From positions 4,824-68,823 of the forward strand of contig JADLAZ010000091.1 in the NCBI GenBank assembly GCA_020849725.1: a stretch of DNA of 64,000 nt, read 5' to 3'. Numbering within the stretch: the stretch's first letter is position 1; each line of letters begins with the position of its first letter. The position numbers were made by a program, and so were the translations under genes. This stretch comes from Chloroflexota bacterium (GTDB lineage Bacteria > Chloroflexota > Chloroflexia > Thermomicrobiales > JADLAZ01). Below the pieces are notes generated by a model that was not told where the DNA came from, made no database searches, and saw only the letters and a list, made by a program, of their open reading frames with translations. Below are positions 1 to 9,307 of this stretch, in pieces.

Positions 1-3000
1 CGCAAGGAGACGCAGTACCCGAACTGGCCGCAGACCTTCGGCCCACTGGTGACCGAGTCGACCTACGACCAGGCCAGCAACCGGCTGACGCTGAAGGACC
101 CGCTGCTCAAGACGACGACCTTCAGCTACGACGCGCTCAACCGGCTGACGGGCATCGACTACACCGAGGCCGGCAGCGCCGACGTGACCTACAGCTACGA
201 CGCCCACGGCAACCGGCTAGCCATGACCGACGGCACGGGTACGACCAGCTACAGCTACGACGAGCTTGACCGGCTGCTGACGGTGACCAGTCCCGACCCC
301 GGCGGGGCCAGGACGGTCGGCTACCGCTACGACCGCGACGGCAACCGGGTCAAGGTGCTCTACCCCGACAGCACGGCGGTGACGTCCAGCTTCGACAAGG
401 CCAGCCGGCTGACGGAGCTGCTCGACTGGGCCAGCCGCGTCACCGGCTACAGCTACTTCCCCGACGGCAGCCTGCAGGCGACGACCCACCCGAACGGCAC
501 GACCAGCACGCAGCAGTACGACGCGACGCGGCGGCTGCGCCAGGTGCGCCACGCCCGCCCGACCGGGGTGACGGTCGGCCAGTACGACTACACGCTCGAC
601 GCGCTCGGCAACCGGACGCAACTCGACGAGCAGGCGGCGAGCCTGGCGACGAGCGGGACGCTGGCGGGGTGGGGGGCCAACACGACCGGCAAGCTGGGCG
701 ACGGCACGACGACGCAGCGCCTCAGCCCGGTGGCGGTAAGCGGGCTGAGCGGGGTGACCGCGGCGGCGGCCGGGCGCGACCACAGCCTGGCGCTGACGGC
801 CGACGGCCGGGTCTGGGGCTGGGGCAGCAACAGCAACGGGCAACTGGGGCTGGGCACGGCCGACAGCGGCAATCATGCCAGCGCCGTGGTTGTGCCGAGC
901 CTGACCGAGGTGACGGCGGTGGCGGGCGGCGGCACGCACACGCTGGCGCTGCTCGGTGACGGCACGCTGCGCGCCTGGGGCAACAACGCCAACGGCCGGC
1001 TGGGCGACGGCACGACGACGCAACGGACCAGTCCGGTGGCGGTCAGTGGGTTGACCAACGCCGTCGCCATCGCCGCCGGCACCGACCACAGCCTGGCGCT
1101 GCGGGCGGATGGGACGGTCTGGGCCTGGGGCAACAACGGCAACGGTCGGCTGGGCGATGGCACGACGACGCAGCGGCTGCTGCCGACGCAGGTGGTGGCC
1201 GGGACCGGCACCTGTGCCGGTGGGACGCACCTGACCGGCGTGATCGCCATCGCCGCCGGTGGCAGCCACAGCCTGGCGCTCAAGGGCGACGGCACGGTCT
1301 GCGCCTGGGGCAACAACGGCAACGGCCGGCTAGGCGATGGCACGACGACGCAACGCCTGACGCCGGTGGCGGTCGTCGGGGTCGGTGGGACGGGCACGCT
1401 GGGCGGGGTGCGGGCGCTGGCGGCCGCCGACAGCCACAGCGTGGCGCTGCTGGCCGATGGCACGCTGCGGGCGTGGGGCAACAACGCCAACGGCCGGCTC
1501 GGCGCCGGCAGCACCAGCCCGAGCCAGAGCCTGACGCCGGTGCCGGTCAGCCTGGCCAACCTGCCGGCCGGCAGCCGGGCGACGGCGCTGGAGGCGGGCT
1601 GGCACCACACCTTCGTCCGGCTGGCCGATGGGACGGTCGCGGGCTGGGGCCTCAACAGCACCGGCCAACTGGGGCTGGGCGACACCACCCAGCGCACCGC
1701 GCCGACGCTGGCGCCGGGCCTCGATCTGCGGACGCTCGTCACCGGGGGCGAGGACTTCACGCTGGCGCTGAAAACCGAGGCGACCGGCTGGGCCTGGGGC
1801 GCCAACGGCCGGGGGCAGGTCGGCGACGGCACGACGACCAACCGGACCACACCAACGCAGGTGAGCGGGCTGGGCGGCATCGTGGCGGTGATGAGCGGCG
1901 TCGAGCACAGCCTGGCGCTGACGGCGGCCGGGGCGGTCTGGGCCTGGGGCGCCAATGAGGCGGGCCAGGTGGGCGACGGCACGACGACGGACCGCACCGC
2001 GCCGGTGACCGTCAGCGGGCTGAGCGGGGTGGCCAGCATCACCCGCGGCTGGCGGCACAACCTGGCGCTCAAAGCTGACGGCTCGGTCGCCGCCTGGGGC
2101 GCCAACGGCAGCGGCCAACTCGGCGATGGCACGACGACCAACCGCACGACGCCGGTCACGGTCGGGGGTGTGAGCGGCATCACGGCGGTGGCGGCCGGCA
2201 GCGGCCACAGCCTGGCGGTGACGGGGGCTGGGACGGTGCTGGCCTGGGGACGCAACCAGGAGGGGCAACTGGGCGACGGCACCAGCACCGACCGGCTGAC
2301 GCCGGTGGCGGTGAGTGGCCTGACGAACGTAGTGGCGGTAGCAGCCGGGCAGCACCACAGCCTGGCCGCCACCAGCAGCGGCGCGGTCTGGGCCTGGGGC
2401 TCGGCCAGCTTCGGTCAGACCGGCCAGGGCACGATTGGCTTCAGCAGCCCGACGCCGGTGCGCGTGTTGGCGCCGAGTGGGGCGGGCTTCCTGGACGGCA
2501 TCGTCGCCATTCGCACCGGCGTGGCGGCGGGCGAGGTCTTCAGCCTGGCCTTGAAGGCCGATGGGACCGTCTACGCCTGGGGCGGCAACCAGTACGGGCA
2601 GCTGGGCGACGGCACGACGACGACGCGGCTGCGGCCGGTGCTGGTCGGTGGGGTGACGGGGGCGACGCATCTGGCAGCCGGGCTGGACTTCGGGGTGGTG
2701 CGGCGGGCGGATGGGACGCTGCGCGCCTGGGGGCGCAACGACGCCGGTCAGTTGGGCTCGGCCAGCAGCGGCGACTGCGGCGGGGTGGCCTGCAGCCTGA
2801 CGCCGCTGGTGGTGGGCGGGCTGAGCGGGGCGGCGACGGCGGTGGCGGGTGGGTTTGGGCACAGTCTGACCAGCACGGTGGCGGTCGGCATGACCAGCGG
2901 CACGACGACCTACGCCTACGACCGGCTGTCGCGGCTGACGGGGGTGACGGCGCCGACGGGCACGACCAGCTACGCCTACGATCCGGTCGGCAACCGGACC

Positions 3001-4179
3001 AGCCGCACGCGCACCGGCACGACGAATGTGAGCTCCACCTATGACCGAGCCGACCGGATCAAGACGGTGGTGCAGGGCAGCAGCACGACCTACACGATGA
3101 ATGCGAACGGCAACCTGACGGCGCGCGGCAACGACGACTTCACCTACGACCAGGCCAACCGGCTCAAGACGGCGGTCGTGGGCGGGGTCAGCAGCAGCGC
3201 TGCCTACGACGGCGATGGCAAGCGGGTCAGTCAGACGGTGGCGGGGGTGACGACCCGGTATCTGTACGATGTGGGTGGCGGGCTGCCGGTGCTGCTGGAC
3301 GATGGCAGTCGCAAGTACGTCTGGGGGTTGGGGCTGGCCTACGCGGTGACGAGCGGTGGGGCGGTCGAGGTCTATCACACGGATGGGCTGGGGTCAGTGC
3401 GGGCGCTGACGGACGGGACGGGCGCGCTGGTCCAGACGCAGGCGACCGATGAGTTCGGGGTGCCGGCCGGGACGATGGGGAGCAGCGGGCAGCCGTTTGG
3501 CTACACGGGCGAGGTGAGGGACGGAGCGACGGGACTGGTCTACCTGCGCGCCCGGATGTACGACCCGGTGACCGGGCGGTTTATGCAGCGCGATCCCTGG
3601 CCGGGGATCGGGCCACTGCCCTTGACTCTGAATCGATACAGCTATGCAGAGAACAATCCAACAAACAGGACAGATCCGACCGGTTTGTTCGCATCAAAGA
3701 TCTTCAATGATCCATTCTCAATTGATCCATCGGAACATGACTGCTCCGATCCGCTCAATACTAAGCGGCTATGCGCCTGGTGGCATGTAATTTTCGGTCC
3801 ACATGGCGCCTATCTCGGTTCGAGCATTCGCAAGAATTGGGGAAAGGGAGACGAGGGAGGGTCACAGGGTGCCCCAGTAAAGAGTCTCTTCGGAAAGACC
3901 GAGCGCCAGGTTCTCCGAAACAAGCCACGCGGCTGGATTAGAGTCGATGTTGAAAGAGGCAATGGTTGGAAACTCGTTGATGAGAATGGCGTAGAACGCG
4001 TTCGATTCATGAGGCCGGATCCAGGTACAAGTCAGCCATGGTATCGAGCTAGAGAGACCGGATATTGGAGATGGGCTAACGAGCGAGGGGAAAACCTTGA
4101 TGAATACGGTCGCGTAGTAAGCAAGAGCGATCCTGATTACGAGTGGAAAACGCACATTCCATACAGTGGTGCGAGATGA
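1..4179 (+). CDS. RHS/YD-repeat protein with an RCC1 propeller insert and variable toxin-like tip (5' end cut off)
   Basis: The frame is open to base 1, so the N-terminus lies outside the window. YD repeats (YxYDxxGN type) run to about base 655. Fourteen RCC1-type repeats (AWGxNxxGQLGDGT ... AAGxxHSLAL) follow to about 2890, then more YD repeats, and the RHS core motif YLRARMYDPVTGRF near 3541-3582. After DPTGLF (about 3690) comes a unique tail of about 160 residues with visibly lower GC, including a Trp/Arg/Asp-rich stretch and an HIPY motif near the end. RHS proteins are known to form a shell around a C-terminal effector, so the tail is inferred to be a toxin, of a family I do not recognise. 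Fourteen repeats would suit two seven-bladed propellers. The next gene overlaps it by four bases, as an immunity gene would. Confidence 0.9.
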   Translation, partial: RKETQYPNWPQTFGPLVTESTYDQASNRLTLKDPLLKTTTFSYDALNRLTGIDYTEAGSADVTYSYDAHGNRLAMTDGTGTTSYSYDELDRLLTVTSPDPGGARTVGYRYDRDGNRVKVLYPDSTAVTSSFDKASRLTELLDWASRVTGYSYFPDGSLQATTHPNGTTSTQQYDATRRLRQVRHARPTGVTVGQYDYTLDALGNRTQLDEQAASLATSGTLAGWGANTTGKLGDGTTTQRLSPVAVSGLSGVTAAAAGRDHSLALTADGRVWGWGSNSNGQLGLGTADSGNHASAVVVPSLTEVTAVAGGGTHTLALLGDGTLRAWGNNANGRLGDGTTTQRTSPVAVSGLTNAVAIAAGTDHSLALRADGTVWAWGNNGNGRLGDGTTTQRLLPTQVVAGTGTCAGGTHLTGVIAIAAGGSHSLALKGDGTVCAWGNNGNGRLGDGTTTQRLTPVAVVGVGGTGTLGGVRALAAADSHSVALLADGTLRAWGNNANGRLGAGSTSPSQSLTPVPVSLANLPAGSRATALEAGWHHTFVRLADGTVAGWGLNSTGQLGLGDTTQRTAPTLAPGLDLRTLVTGGEDFTLALKTEATGWAWGANGRGQVGDGTTTNRTTPTQVSGLGGIVAVMSGVEHSLALTAAGAVWAWGANEAGQVGDGTTTDRTAPVTVSGLSGVASITRGWRHNLALKADGSVAAWGANGSGQLGDGTTTNRTTPVTVGGVSGITAVAAGSGHSLAVTGAGTVLAWGRNQEGQLGDGTSTDRLTPVAVSGLTNVVAVAAGQHHSLAATSSGAVWAWGSASFGQTGQGTIGFSSPTPVRVLAPSGAGFLDGIVAIRTGVAAGEVFSLALKADGTVYAWGGNQYGQLGDGTTTTRLRPVLVGGVTGATHLAAGLDFGVVRRADGTLRAWGRNDAGQLGSASSGDCGGVACSLTPLVVGGLSGAATAVAGGFGHSLTSTVAVGMTSGTTTYAYDRLSRLTGVTAPTGTTSYAYDPVGNRTSRTRTGTTNVSSTYDRADRIKTVVQGSSTTYTMNANGNLTARGNDDFTYDQANRLKTAVVGGVSSSAAYDGDGKRVSQTVAGVTTRYLYDVGGGLPVLLDDGSRKYVWGLGLAYAVTSGGAVEVYHTDGLGSVRALTDGTGALVQTQATDEFGVPAGTMGSSGQPFGYTGEVRDGATGLVYLRARMYDPVTGRFMQRDPWPGIGPLPLTLNRYSYAENNPTNRTDPTGLFASKIFNDPFSIDPSEHDCSDPLNTKRLCAWWHVIFGPHGAYLGSSIRKNWGKGDEGGSQGAPVKSLFGKTERQVLRNKPRGWIRVDVERGNGWKLVDENGVERVRFMRPDPGTSQPWYRARETGYWRWANERGENLDEYGRVVSKSDPDYEWKTHIPYSGAR

Positions 4180-4718
4180 TCGTCCTGGTCGATCCAGAGA
4201 AGTATTTCCGTGACAATCAGATTGATGAGAGTCTGGTCCTAAGGCTTCGATACTCAGCAGCTCAAAGGAAGGTTGATCTCATATTCGTCTATGCCGCCGA
4301 TACAGTAAGTATGAGATTGTCAAATATCCGATCATTAAACAAGTCGCGCGACTTTCGACGCTTAGTATTCTGCGATGTCCATGGATTCTCGCATGCTTCC
4401 TACGCGAGAAGAGATGGATCAATGGCAACGATCTGGAGTCACGAGCAAGTTGATGACTACTGCCTCGACACTAGTATACGGCATATCGCTGCGGCTCGGC
4501 CTTTGCTCGATAGAAGTGCTACCGGATTTCAGATCGATCTCGTCTTGCACTCGGTGAGTGCCTATCGATTTCACTTCACTCACCTGCTCTCGGACCGCAG
4601 ACTGGGGCAACTTGCCAAGGCATCATTGACCGAGAGCCGCTACATCGATCAAGAGTCAGGAGAGATCTTCATGTTCGATGAGCCATTTCCCGAGGCCGTT
4701 CCCGACGACGTAGCATGA
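4176..4718 (+). CDS. Probable immunity protein for the RHS tip
   Basis: This gene encodes 180 residues starting at the ATG that overlaps the RHS stop codon in an ATGA arrangement. That start is preferred to the upstream in-frame ATG at 4143 because it gives translational coupling. No family was recognised. The protein looks cytosolic and mixed alpha/beta, with no signal peptide or membrane segment and an acidic C-terminus (FDEPFPEAVPDDVA). Its base composition is as AT-rich as the RHS tip and clearly different from the GC-rich RHS body, so tip and partner look acquired together. The immunity role is inferred only from position, overlap and shared composition. Confidence 0.6.
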   Translation: MIVLVDPEKYFRDNQIDESLVLRLRYSAAQRKVDLIFVYAADTVSMRLSNIRSLNKSRDFRRLVFCDVHGFSHASYARRDGSMATIWSHEQVDDYCLDTSIRHIAAARPLLDRSATGFQIDLVLHSVSAYRFHFTHLLSDRRLGQLAKASLTESRYIDQESGEIFMFDEPFPEAVPDDVA

Positions 4719-5037
4719 TGGCAGAACAGTCCTGCCCGATGCGCAGGCTCGCCCCACCGATAGCGCCTACCTGACTCCAGTAGACTCGATCACTGAAGCG
4801 ATGAGAGTTTGTTCGAGATCGTCACTCTTGGGACAATATCGAAATGATATAATAAGTAATTGATCTGAAAGAACTGGTTGGCATGTTATGGTCATTAGGC
4901 ACTTATCGGTGCGTAGGTAATAGAAGCATCCTCGTCAAGACTCAGATAGGTTCAACGAACCCAACCTCATCGCTGGCTCAAGCTGATCCTCGCACCTTAA
5001 CAACGAACAACGGCGACACAATGCCCCCTCGACCACC
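4719..5037. other. AT-richer spacer without a recognisable gene
   Basis: This spacer between the immunity gene and the displaced RHS copy holds no convincing reading frame. It continues the lower GC of the tip. A perfect TATAAT lies at 4848-4853, but the nearest -35-like TTGGGA is only 14 bases upstream, so promoter function is doubtful. GC-rich RHS sequence resumes abruptly at about 5038. Confidence 0.5.
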
Positions 5038-6207
5038 GTGGCCGCCGGGCAGCACCACAGCCTGGCCGCCACCAGCAGCGGCGCGGTCTGGGCCTGGGGC
5101 TCGGCCAGCTTCGGCCAGACCGGCCAGGGCAGCACCGGCTTCAGCAGCCCGACGCCGGTGCGCGTGTTGGCGCCGAGTGGGGCGGGCTTCCTCGACGGCA
5201 TCGTCGCCATCCGGACCGGCGTGGCGGCCGGCGAGGTCTTCAGCCTCGCCCTCAAGGCGGATGGCACCGTCTTCGCCTGGGGCGGCAACACCTATGGGCA
5301 ACTGGGCGACGGCACGACGACGACGCGGCTGCGGCCGGTGCTGGTGAGTGGGCTGAGCGGGGCGACCCATCTGGCGGCCGGGCTGGACTTCGGGGTGGTG
5401 CGGCGGGCGGATGGGACGCTGCGCGCCTGGGGGCGCAACGACGCCGGCCAACTGGGCGCGGCCAGCAGCGGCGACTGTGGCGGGGTGGCCTGCAGCACCA
5501 GCCCGCTGGTGGTGAGTGGGCTGAGCGGGGCGGCGACGGCGGTGGCCGGTGGGTTCGGCCACAGCCTGACGAGCACGGTGGCGGTGGGGCTGACCGGCGG
5601 GACGACCAGCTATGCCTATGATCGCCTGTCGCGGCTGACGGGGGTGACGGCGCCGACGGGCACGACCGGCTACGCCTACGACCCGGTCGGCAACCGCAGC
5701 AGTCGGACGCGCACTGGTACCACGACCATCACCTACACCTACGACCGGGCCGACCGGATCAAGACGGTGGTGCAGGGGGCGACGACCACCTACACGATGA
5801 ATGCGAATGGCAACCTGACGGCGCGCGGGAACGATGACTTCACCTACGACCAGGCCAACCGGCTCAAGACGGCGGTCGTGGGCGGGGTCAGCAGCAGCGC
5901 TGCCTACGACGGGGATGGCAAGCGGGTCAGCCAGACGGTGGCGGGGATCACCAGTCGGTACGTTTACGACGTGGGTGGTGGGCTGCCGGTGCTGCTGGAC
6001 GATGGCACCAGGAAGTACGTGTGGGGGCTGGGGCTGGCCTACGCGGTGAGCGGGTCGAGTGTGGAGGTGTACCACACCGACGGCTTGGGGTCGGTGCGGG
6101 CGCTGACCGATGGGGCCGGGGCGCTGGTCCAGACGCAGGCGACCGATGAGTTCGGGGCGCCGACGGCGACGGTGGGGATACGGTTATCCACGCCCGCGCG
6201 CCGTTGA
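5038..6207 (+). pseudogene. Displaced RHS/RCC1 fragment, truncated at both ends
   Basis: This stretch is a near-identical second copy of bases 2338-3476 of the first RHS gene. The offset is a constant 2,700 bases, falling to 2,697 after a one-codon difference near 6050. It carries the end of RCC1 repeat 11, repeats 12-14 and the following YD repeats. It lacks an N-terminus with a plausible start and breaks off at about 6174, just before the place where the first copy encodes FGYTGEVRDG and the RHS core. The last codons read unrelated sequence to a stop. Such fragments fit orphan RHS modules left by recombination, which can serve as donors for tip exchange; that role is inferred. Confidence 0.8.
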
Positions 6208-6293
6208 CGCTGCACCACCGCTCTGCTACGCTCACCGCCGCGGATGGTGGAACGAATTGCGCGTGACGGCCGGTGGGGCGGGCCAGGAGCGGC

Positions 6294-7328
6294 GTGAGCG
6301 AGGACGCGCAAACGGTCGACCAGCCTGATGCCGTGCCGGCGATAGCCGTCCCGCGCCAGCAGGGACTGGTGGTGCGGGTCGACGGCATCGCCTGCACGGT
6401 GCGCCTGCCGGACGAGTCGACGCGCCGGGCGCGGCTGGCCGGGCGAGTGCTGCGTCAGCGCGAGGCGACCGCGCCGGTCGCGATCGGCGATCAGGTGCTG
6501 TTGCTGCCGCTCGACGAACAGTTCGCGCTCGTTGATGAGGTGCTGCCCCGGTGCAGCGAGTTGGTGCGCGGCGAGGCCGGCGGTGGGCGGCTGAAGCAGG
6601 TGCTGGCCGCCAACCTCGATCTGCTGGTGGCTGTCTTTGCCTACCAGCAGCCGGCGCCGTCGCTGGCCCGGCTCGACCGCCTGCTGCTCATCGCCGAGCA
6701 GGCCGGCATCGCGCCGTTGATCGTTGTCAACAAGTGCGACCTGGCGCCCGATCCGGCGACCGCCACGGCGGCCTTCGCTCTCTATCCTGATCTTGGCTAC
6801 CCCGTGCTGGCGACGAGCGCCGTCACCAGCCAGGGCGTGGCGGCGCTGCGCGAGCGCCTGGTCGGCCGCGTCAGCGCGCTCGTCGGCGCATCGGGCGTCG
6901 GCAAGTCGAGCCTGCTCAACGCGCTGCAGCCGGGTCTGCGCCTGCGCGCCGCCGCCGTCAGCAAGTCCGGCAAGGGACGCCACACGACGACCGCTGCCGA
7001 TCTGCTGCCACTCGACGGTGGCGGCTACCTGGCCGACACGCCGGGCCTGAAGGAGATCGCACTCTGGGGCGTGGCGACCGACGCAGTAGACGAATTGTTC
7101 CCCGAGTTCCGCCCGCACCTGGGTGCTTGCCGCTTCGCGACCTGCACCCACCGCCAGGAGCCGGACTGCGCGATTCAGGACGCGGTGGCGGCCGGGCAGA
7201 TCGACGAGGGACGCTATCAGAGCTACCTCAAGGTGCGCGAGGAGGTGGCGCAGGGCGTCCGGCCGCCGGGCGCGGGACGGCATGGCCCGCCACGGCCGGC
7301 CGCCGTGCCCCACCGCGACGAGCGCTAA
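6294..7328 (+). CDS. rsgA: Ribosome small subunit-dependent GTPase RsgA
   Basis: RsgA is a circularly permuted GTPase that acts in late 30S subunit maturation. The encoded 344 residues show an N-terminal OB-fold region, then the G4 motif NKCD ahead of the P-loop GASGVGKS (residues 198-205) and DTPG, which is the permuted order. A C-terminal zinc site has C279, C284, H286 and C292 in the CX4CXHX5C spacing of the family. The GTG start at 6294 has AGGAG four bases upstream; an in-frame GTG at 6273 lacks this. The stop overlaps the stop of the convergent gene by four bases. Confidence 0.95.
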   Translation: MSEDAQTVDQPDAVPAIAVPRQQGLVVRVDGIACTVRLPDESTRRARLAGRVLRQREATAPVAIGDQVLLLPLDEQFALVDEVLPRCSELVRGEAGGGRLKQVLAANLDLLVAVFAYQQPAPSLARLDRLLLIAEQAGIAPLIVVNKCDLAPDPATATAAFALYPDLGYPVLATSAVTSQGVAALRERLVGRVSALVGASGVGKSSLLNALQPGLRLRAAAVSKSGKGRHTTTAADLLPLDGGGYLADTPGLKEIALWGVATDAVDELFPEFRPHLGACRFATCTHRQEPDCAIQDAVAAGQIDEGRYQSYLKVREEVAQGVRPPGAGRHGPPRPAAVPHRDER

Positions 7329-7804
7329 TCCTTCGGCTGCGCGGTCGAGTCGGGCGGCGGCGCGTCGGGCTGGTCGGCGCGCTTGCCCTCGACGGCCGTG
7401 CTCCAGTCGCGCAGCAACGACGCCAGCTTGCCGCGCAACTCCTGGCCGCGCGGGCTGGTGAGCGCGTTTTGCACGTCCTGCTGCAGCGTGGCGAACGCCT
7501 GGTTGAGCCGGTCGCCGATGTCCTTGCCGCGCGGAGTCTCGCCGACCTGCTTCACCTGCTGGGTCAGGTTGTTGATGCTCTGCTCGATGCGGTCGCCGAC
7601 CTGCGCCTCGCGCAGCCGCGCCTCCACCTCGTCGGCGGCCTGGGTCAGCCGCCGACGAGCCTCCTGGATCTCGGGCGAGGCCATCATCTGATCGAGGCGC
7701 TCGCCCAGGGCGCCCAACTGGTCCCGCAATGGGCGGCCCGCGCCGCCATTGCTCGCCTGATCGTTGGGCTGTCCACCACTGCCGGCCGTCGTCTGCTCGC
7801 TCAC
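7325..7804 (-). CDS. Hypothetical helical, coiled-coil-like protein
   Basis: The product has 159 residues from a GTG start with a strong AAGGAGG upstream. The middle is rich in Gln, Glu, Arg, Leu and Ala and reads as amphipathic helices likely to form a coiled coil or bundle, for example around LTQAADEVEARLREAQ and NNLTQQVKQ. Low-complexity Gly/Ser/Asn and Asp/Pro segments flank it. No signal peptide or membrane segment is seen. I recognise no specific family. It converges on rsgA with overlapping stops, and is separated from the SWIM gene by about 200 bases. Confidence 0.7.
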   Translation of the reverse strand: MSEQTTAGSGGQPNDQASNGGAGRPLRDQLGALGERLDQMMASPEIQEARRRLTQAADEVEARLREAQVGDRIEQSINNLTQQVKQVGETPRGKDIGDRLNQAFATLQQDVQNALTSPRGQELRGKLASLLRDWSTAVEGKRADQPDAPPPDSTAQPKD

Positions 7805-8002
7805 CGTATCCTCCTTGTGTATCGCAACCACGAGTCCATCCCGCGCATGTACGCCGGCATATCGCGGCGGGTTCCCAGCCTGGGCGCATCCATCTGGCGG
7901 ACCATCGTGGTGCGGGAAGGGCGCGGTGCTGACACGACCGTTGTCGACCGCGCGCGCCCTATCCTGGCGCCTCGACATGGGCGGGAGCTGTAGCCAACCA
8001 GC

Positions 8003-9307
8003 TCAGGCGGAGGCGGCGGGCGGCTCGGCGCGGCGGGAGCGCGGCCACCAGCGGCGGCGCGGGCGCTTGGGCCGGGTCGCATCAGCCGTGGCAGCCGTGG
8101 CGGCGTCGGCATCAGCGTCGGCAGCGGGCGGCGCGGCTGGCTCCGTGGCGGGCAGCGGGTCGGCCGCCGTCAAGGCGGCGGCTGGGGGGAGCGTCGCCGG
8201 CTGGGAGCGCTGTGGCCCGCGACCGGGCTTGCGGCGGGAGCGGTCCGCCTCCGGTGGCGCCGGCCGGGGTGGGGGCGGCGGCGCGGCCGGCAGCGGCGCC
8301 GGGCGCGCCACCGGCTTCTCCGGGTGCGCCAGTGCGTAGGCCTCGCGGCTGATCGTCCGGTAGGCGTCGGTCAGCACGACCATCACATCGTAGTCGCCAC
8401 GCCAGAAGGGTGGCGGCCCCAGCCGGCGCAGCACCGACTCCGGCACCTCCGGCAACTCGACCTGGCGTTGCTCGCCCTCCAGGCTGGTGCCGAGTTGCCA
8501 GAATGAGTCGAGGCAGTCGGCCAGCGGCAGCGCAGCCGGCTCCGGCACGGCGGCCTCGCCCGTGGTGTCGGCATCCTCGTCGGCGTCGGCCAGCGTTGCC
8601 CGGCGGGTGCGCAGCGCCTCGATCAGTTGCGCTCGCGAGCGCCCGCGCAGCCAGAAGAGCAGGAACGGGTCGCGGTCGAACTCCGCGCCCAGCATCGAGT
8701 GGACGGCGGCGACGTGCCGGCAGGGGTTGGTCCAGTCGGGGCAGGTGCAACTGGCGTACAGGTCCTTGGCCGATGACGGGAACAGCGTTACGCCGGCCTG
8801 GGCGAAGGCATCCTCGATCGTCGGCGGCATCTCGCCGGCCAGCAATCGTGCCGCGAACAGCGCCTGCGCCGCCAGTGCGTCGATCACGCGCTCCCACTCG
8901 GCGTCGGTCAGCGGCTCGATGCGCAGCGTCACCCGGTGCGGTTTCGGCTGCGATCCCTTGACCGCTGCCGTCACCAGGCCGGGTTGCACATCGATGCGCA
9001 GCACGCTGCCGGTGCGGCCGGGCGCCTGGCTGCGCTGCGGCCGCACCGACCAGCCCAGTTGCTCCAGAGCCGCCAGCCAGCGTGCCGTCCACCAGTTTTC
9101 GCCGACGCTGCTCTGGACGCCGCCCACCGCCGGGCGCGCGCGTGACCCGCCTGTGCGCCCTGGCGGCCGGCCTGCCGGCGCGGTCGTGCGTTTCGGGCGA
9201 CCGGGTGGGTGAGTGCCCGGGCGCGGCGCGGGCCGCTGCCCCGGCGGCCGGGTCGGGCGACCGGTCCCGCCCCGGCGCGGCGCGGCCGGCTCCTGCTGCT
9301 CACTCAT
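8003..9307 (-). CDS. SWIM zinc-finger protein
   Basis: The protein has 434 residues. The centre contains CTCPDWTNPCRH, which matches the CxC...CxH zinc-binding pattern of the SWIM domain, a fold found in proteins working with SNF2 ATPases and MuDR-type transposases. The N-terminus is a disordered Pro/Arg/Gly-rich tail, and the C-terminus a Pro/Ala/Arg-rich, basic stretch. Its ATG lies inside the end of the SNF2 gene (ATGAGTGA, eight-base overlap), so the two are co-translated and probably act together. Such SWIM/SNF2 pairs are common in Actinobacteria and Chloroflexi; their substrate is not established. Confidence 0.88.
   Translation of the reverse strand: MSEQQEPAAPRRGGTGRPTRPPGQRPAPRPGTHPPGRPKRTTAPAGRPPGRTGGSRARPAVGGVQSSVGENWWTARWLAALEQLGWSVRPQRSQAPGRTGSVLRIDVQPGLVTAAVKGSQPKPHRVTLRIEPLTDAEWERVIDALAAQALFAARLLAGEMPPTIEDAFAQAGVTLFPSSAKDLYASCTCPDWTNPCRHVAAVHSMLGAEFDRDPFLLFWLRGRSRAQLIEALRTRRATLADADEDADTTGEAAVPEPAALPLADCLDSFWQLGTSLEGEQRQVELPEVPESVLRRLGPPPFWRGDYDVMVVLTDAYRTISREAYALAHPEKPVARPAPLPAAPPPPPRPAPPEADRSRRKPGRGPQRSQPATLPPAAALTAADPLPATEPAAPPAADADADAATAATADATRPKRPRRRWWPRSRRAEPPAASA

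Noticed and set aside
873..3378. Long minus-strand open frames of 499 and 682 codons opposite the RHS gene
   Set aside because: They are caused by the GC-rich repeats; their translations are low-complexity Arg/Ala/His or Ser/Pro strings without domains.
4828..4853. TTGGGA and perfect TATAAT as a promoter
   Set aside because: The 14-base spacing is too short and no gene follows in a suitable position.
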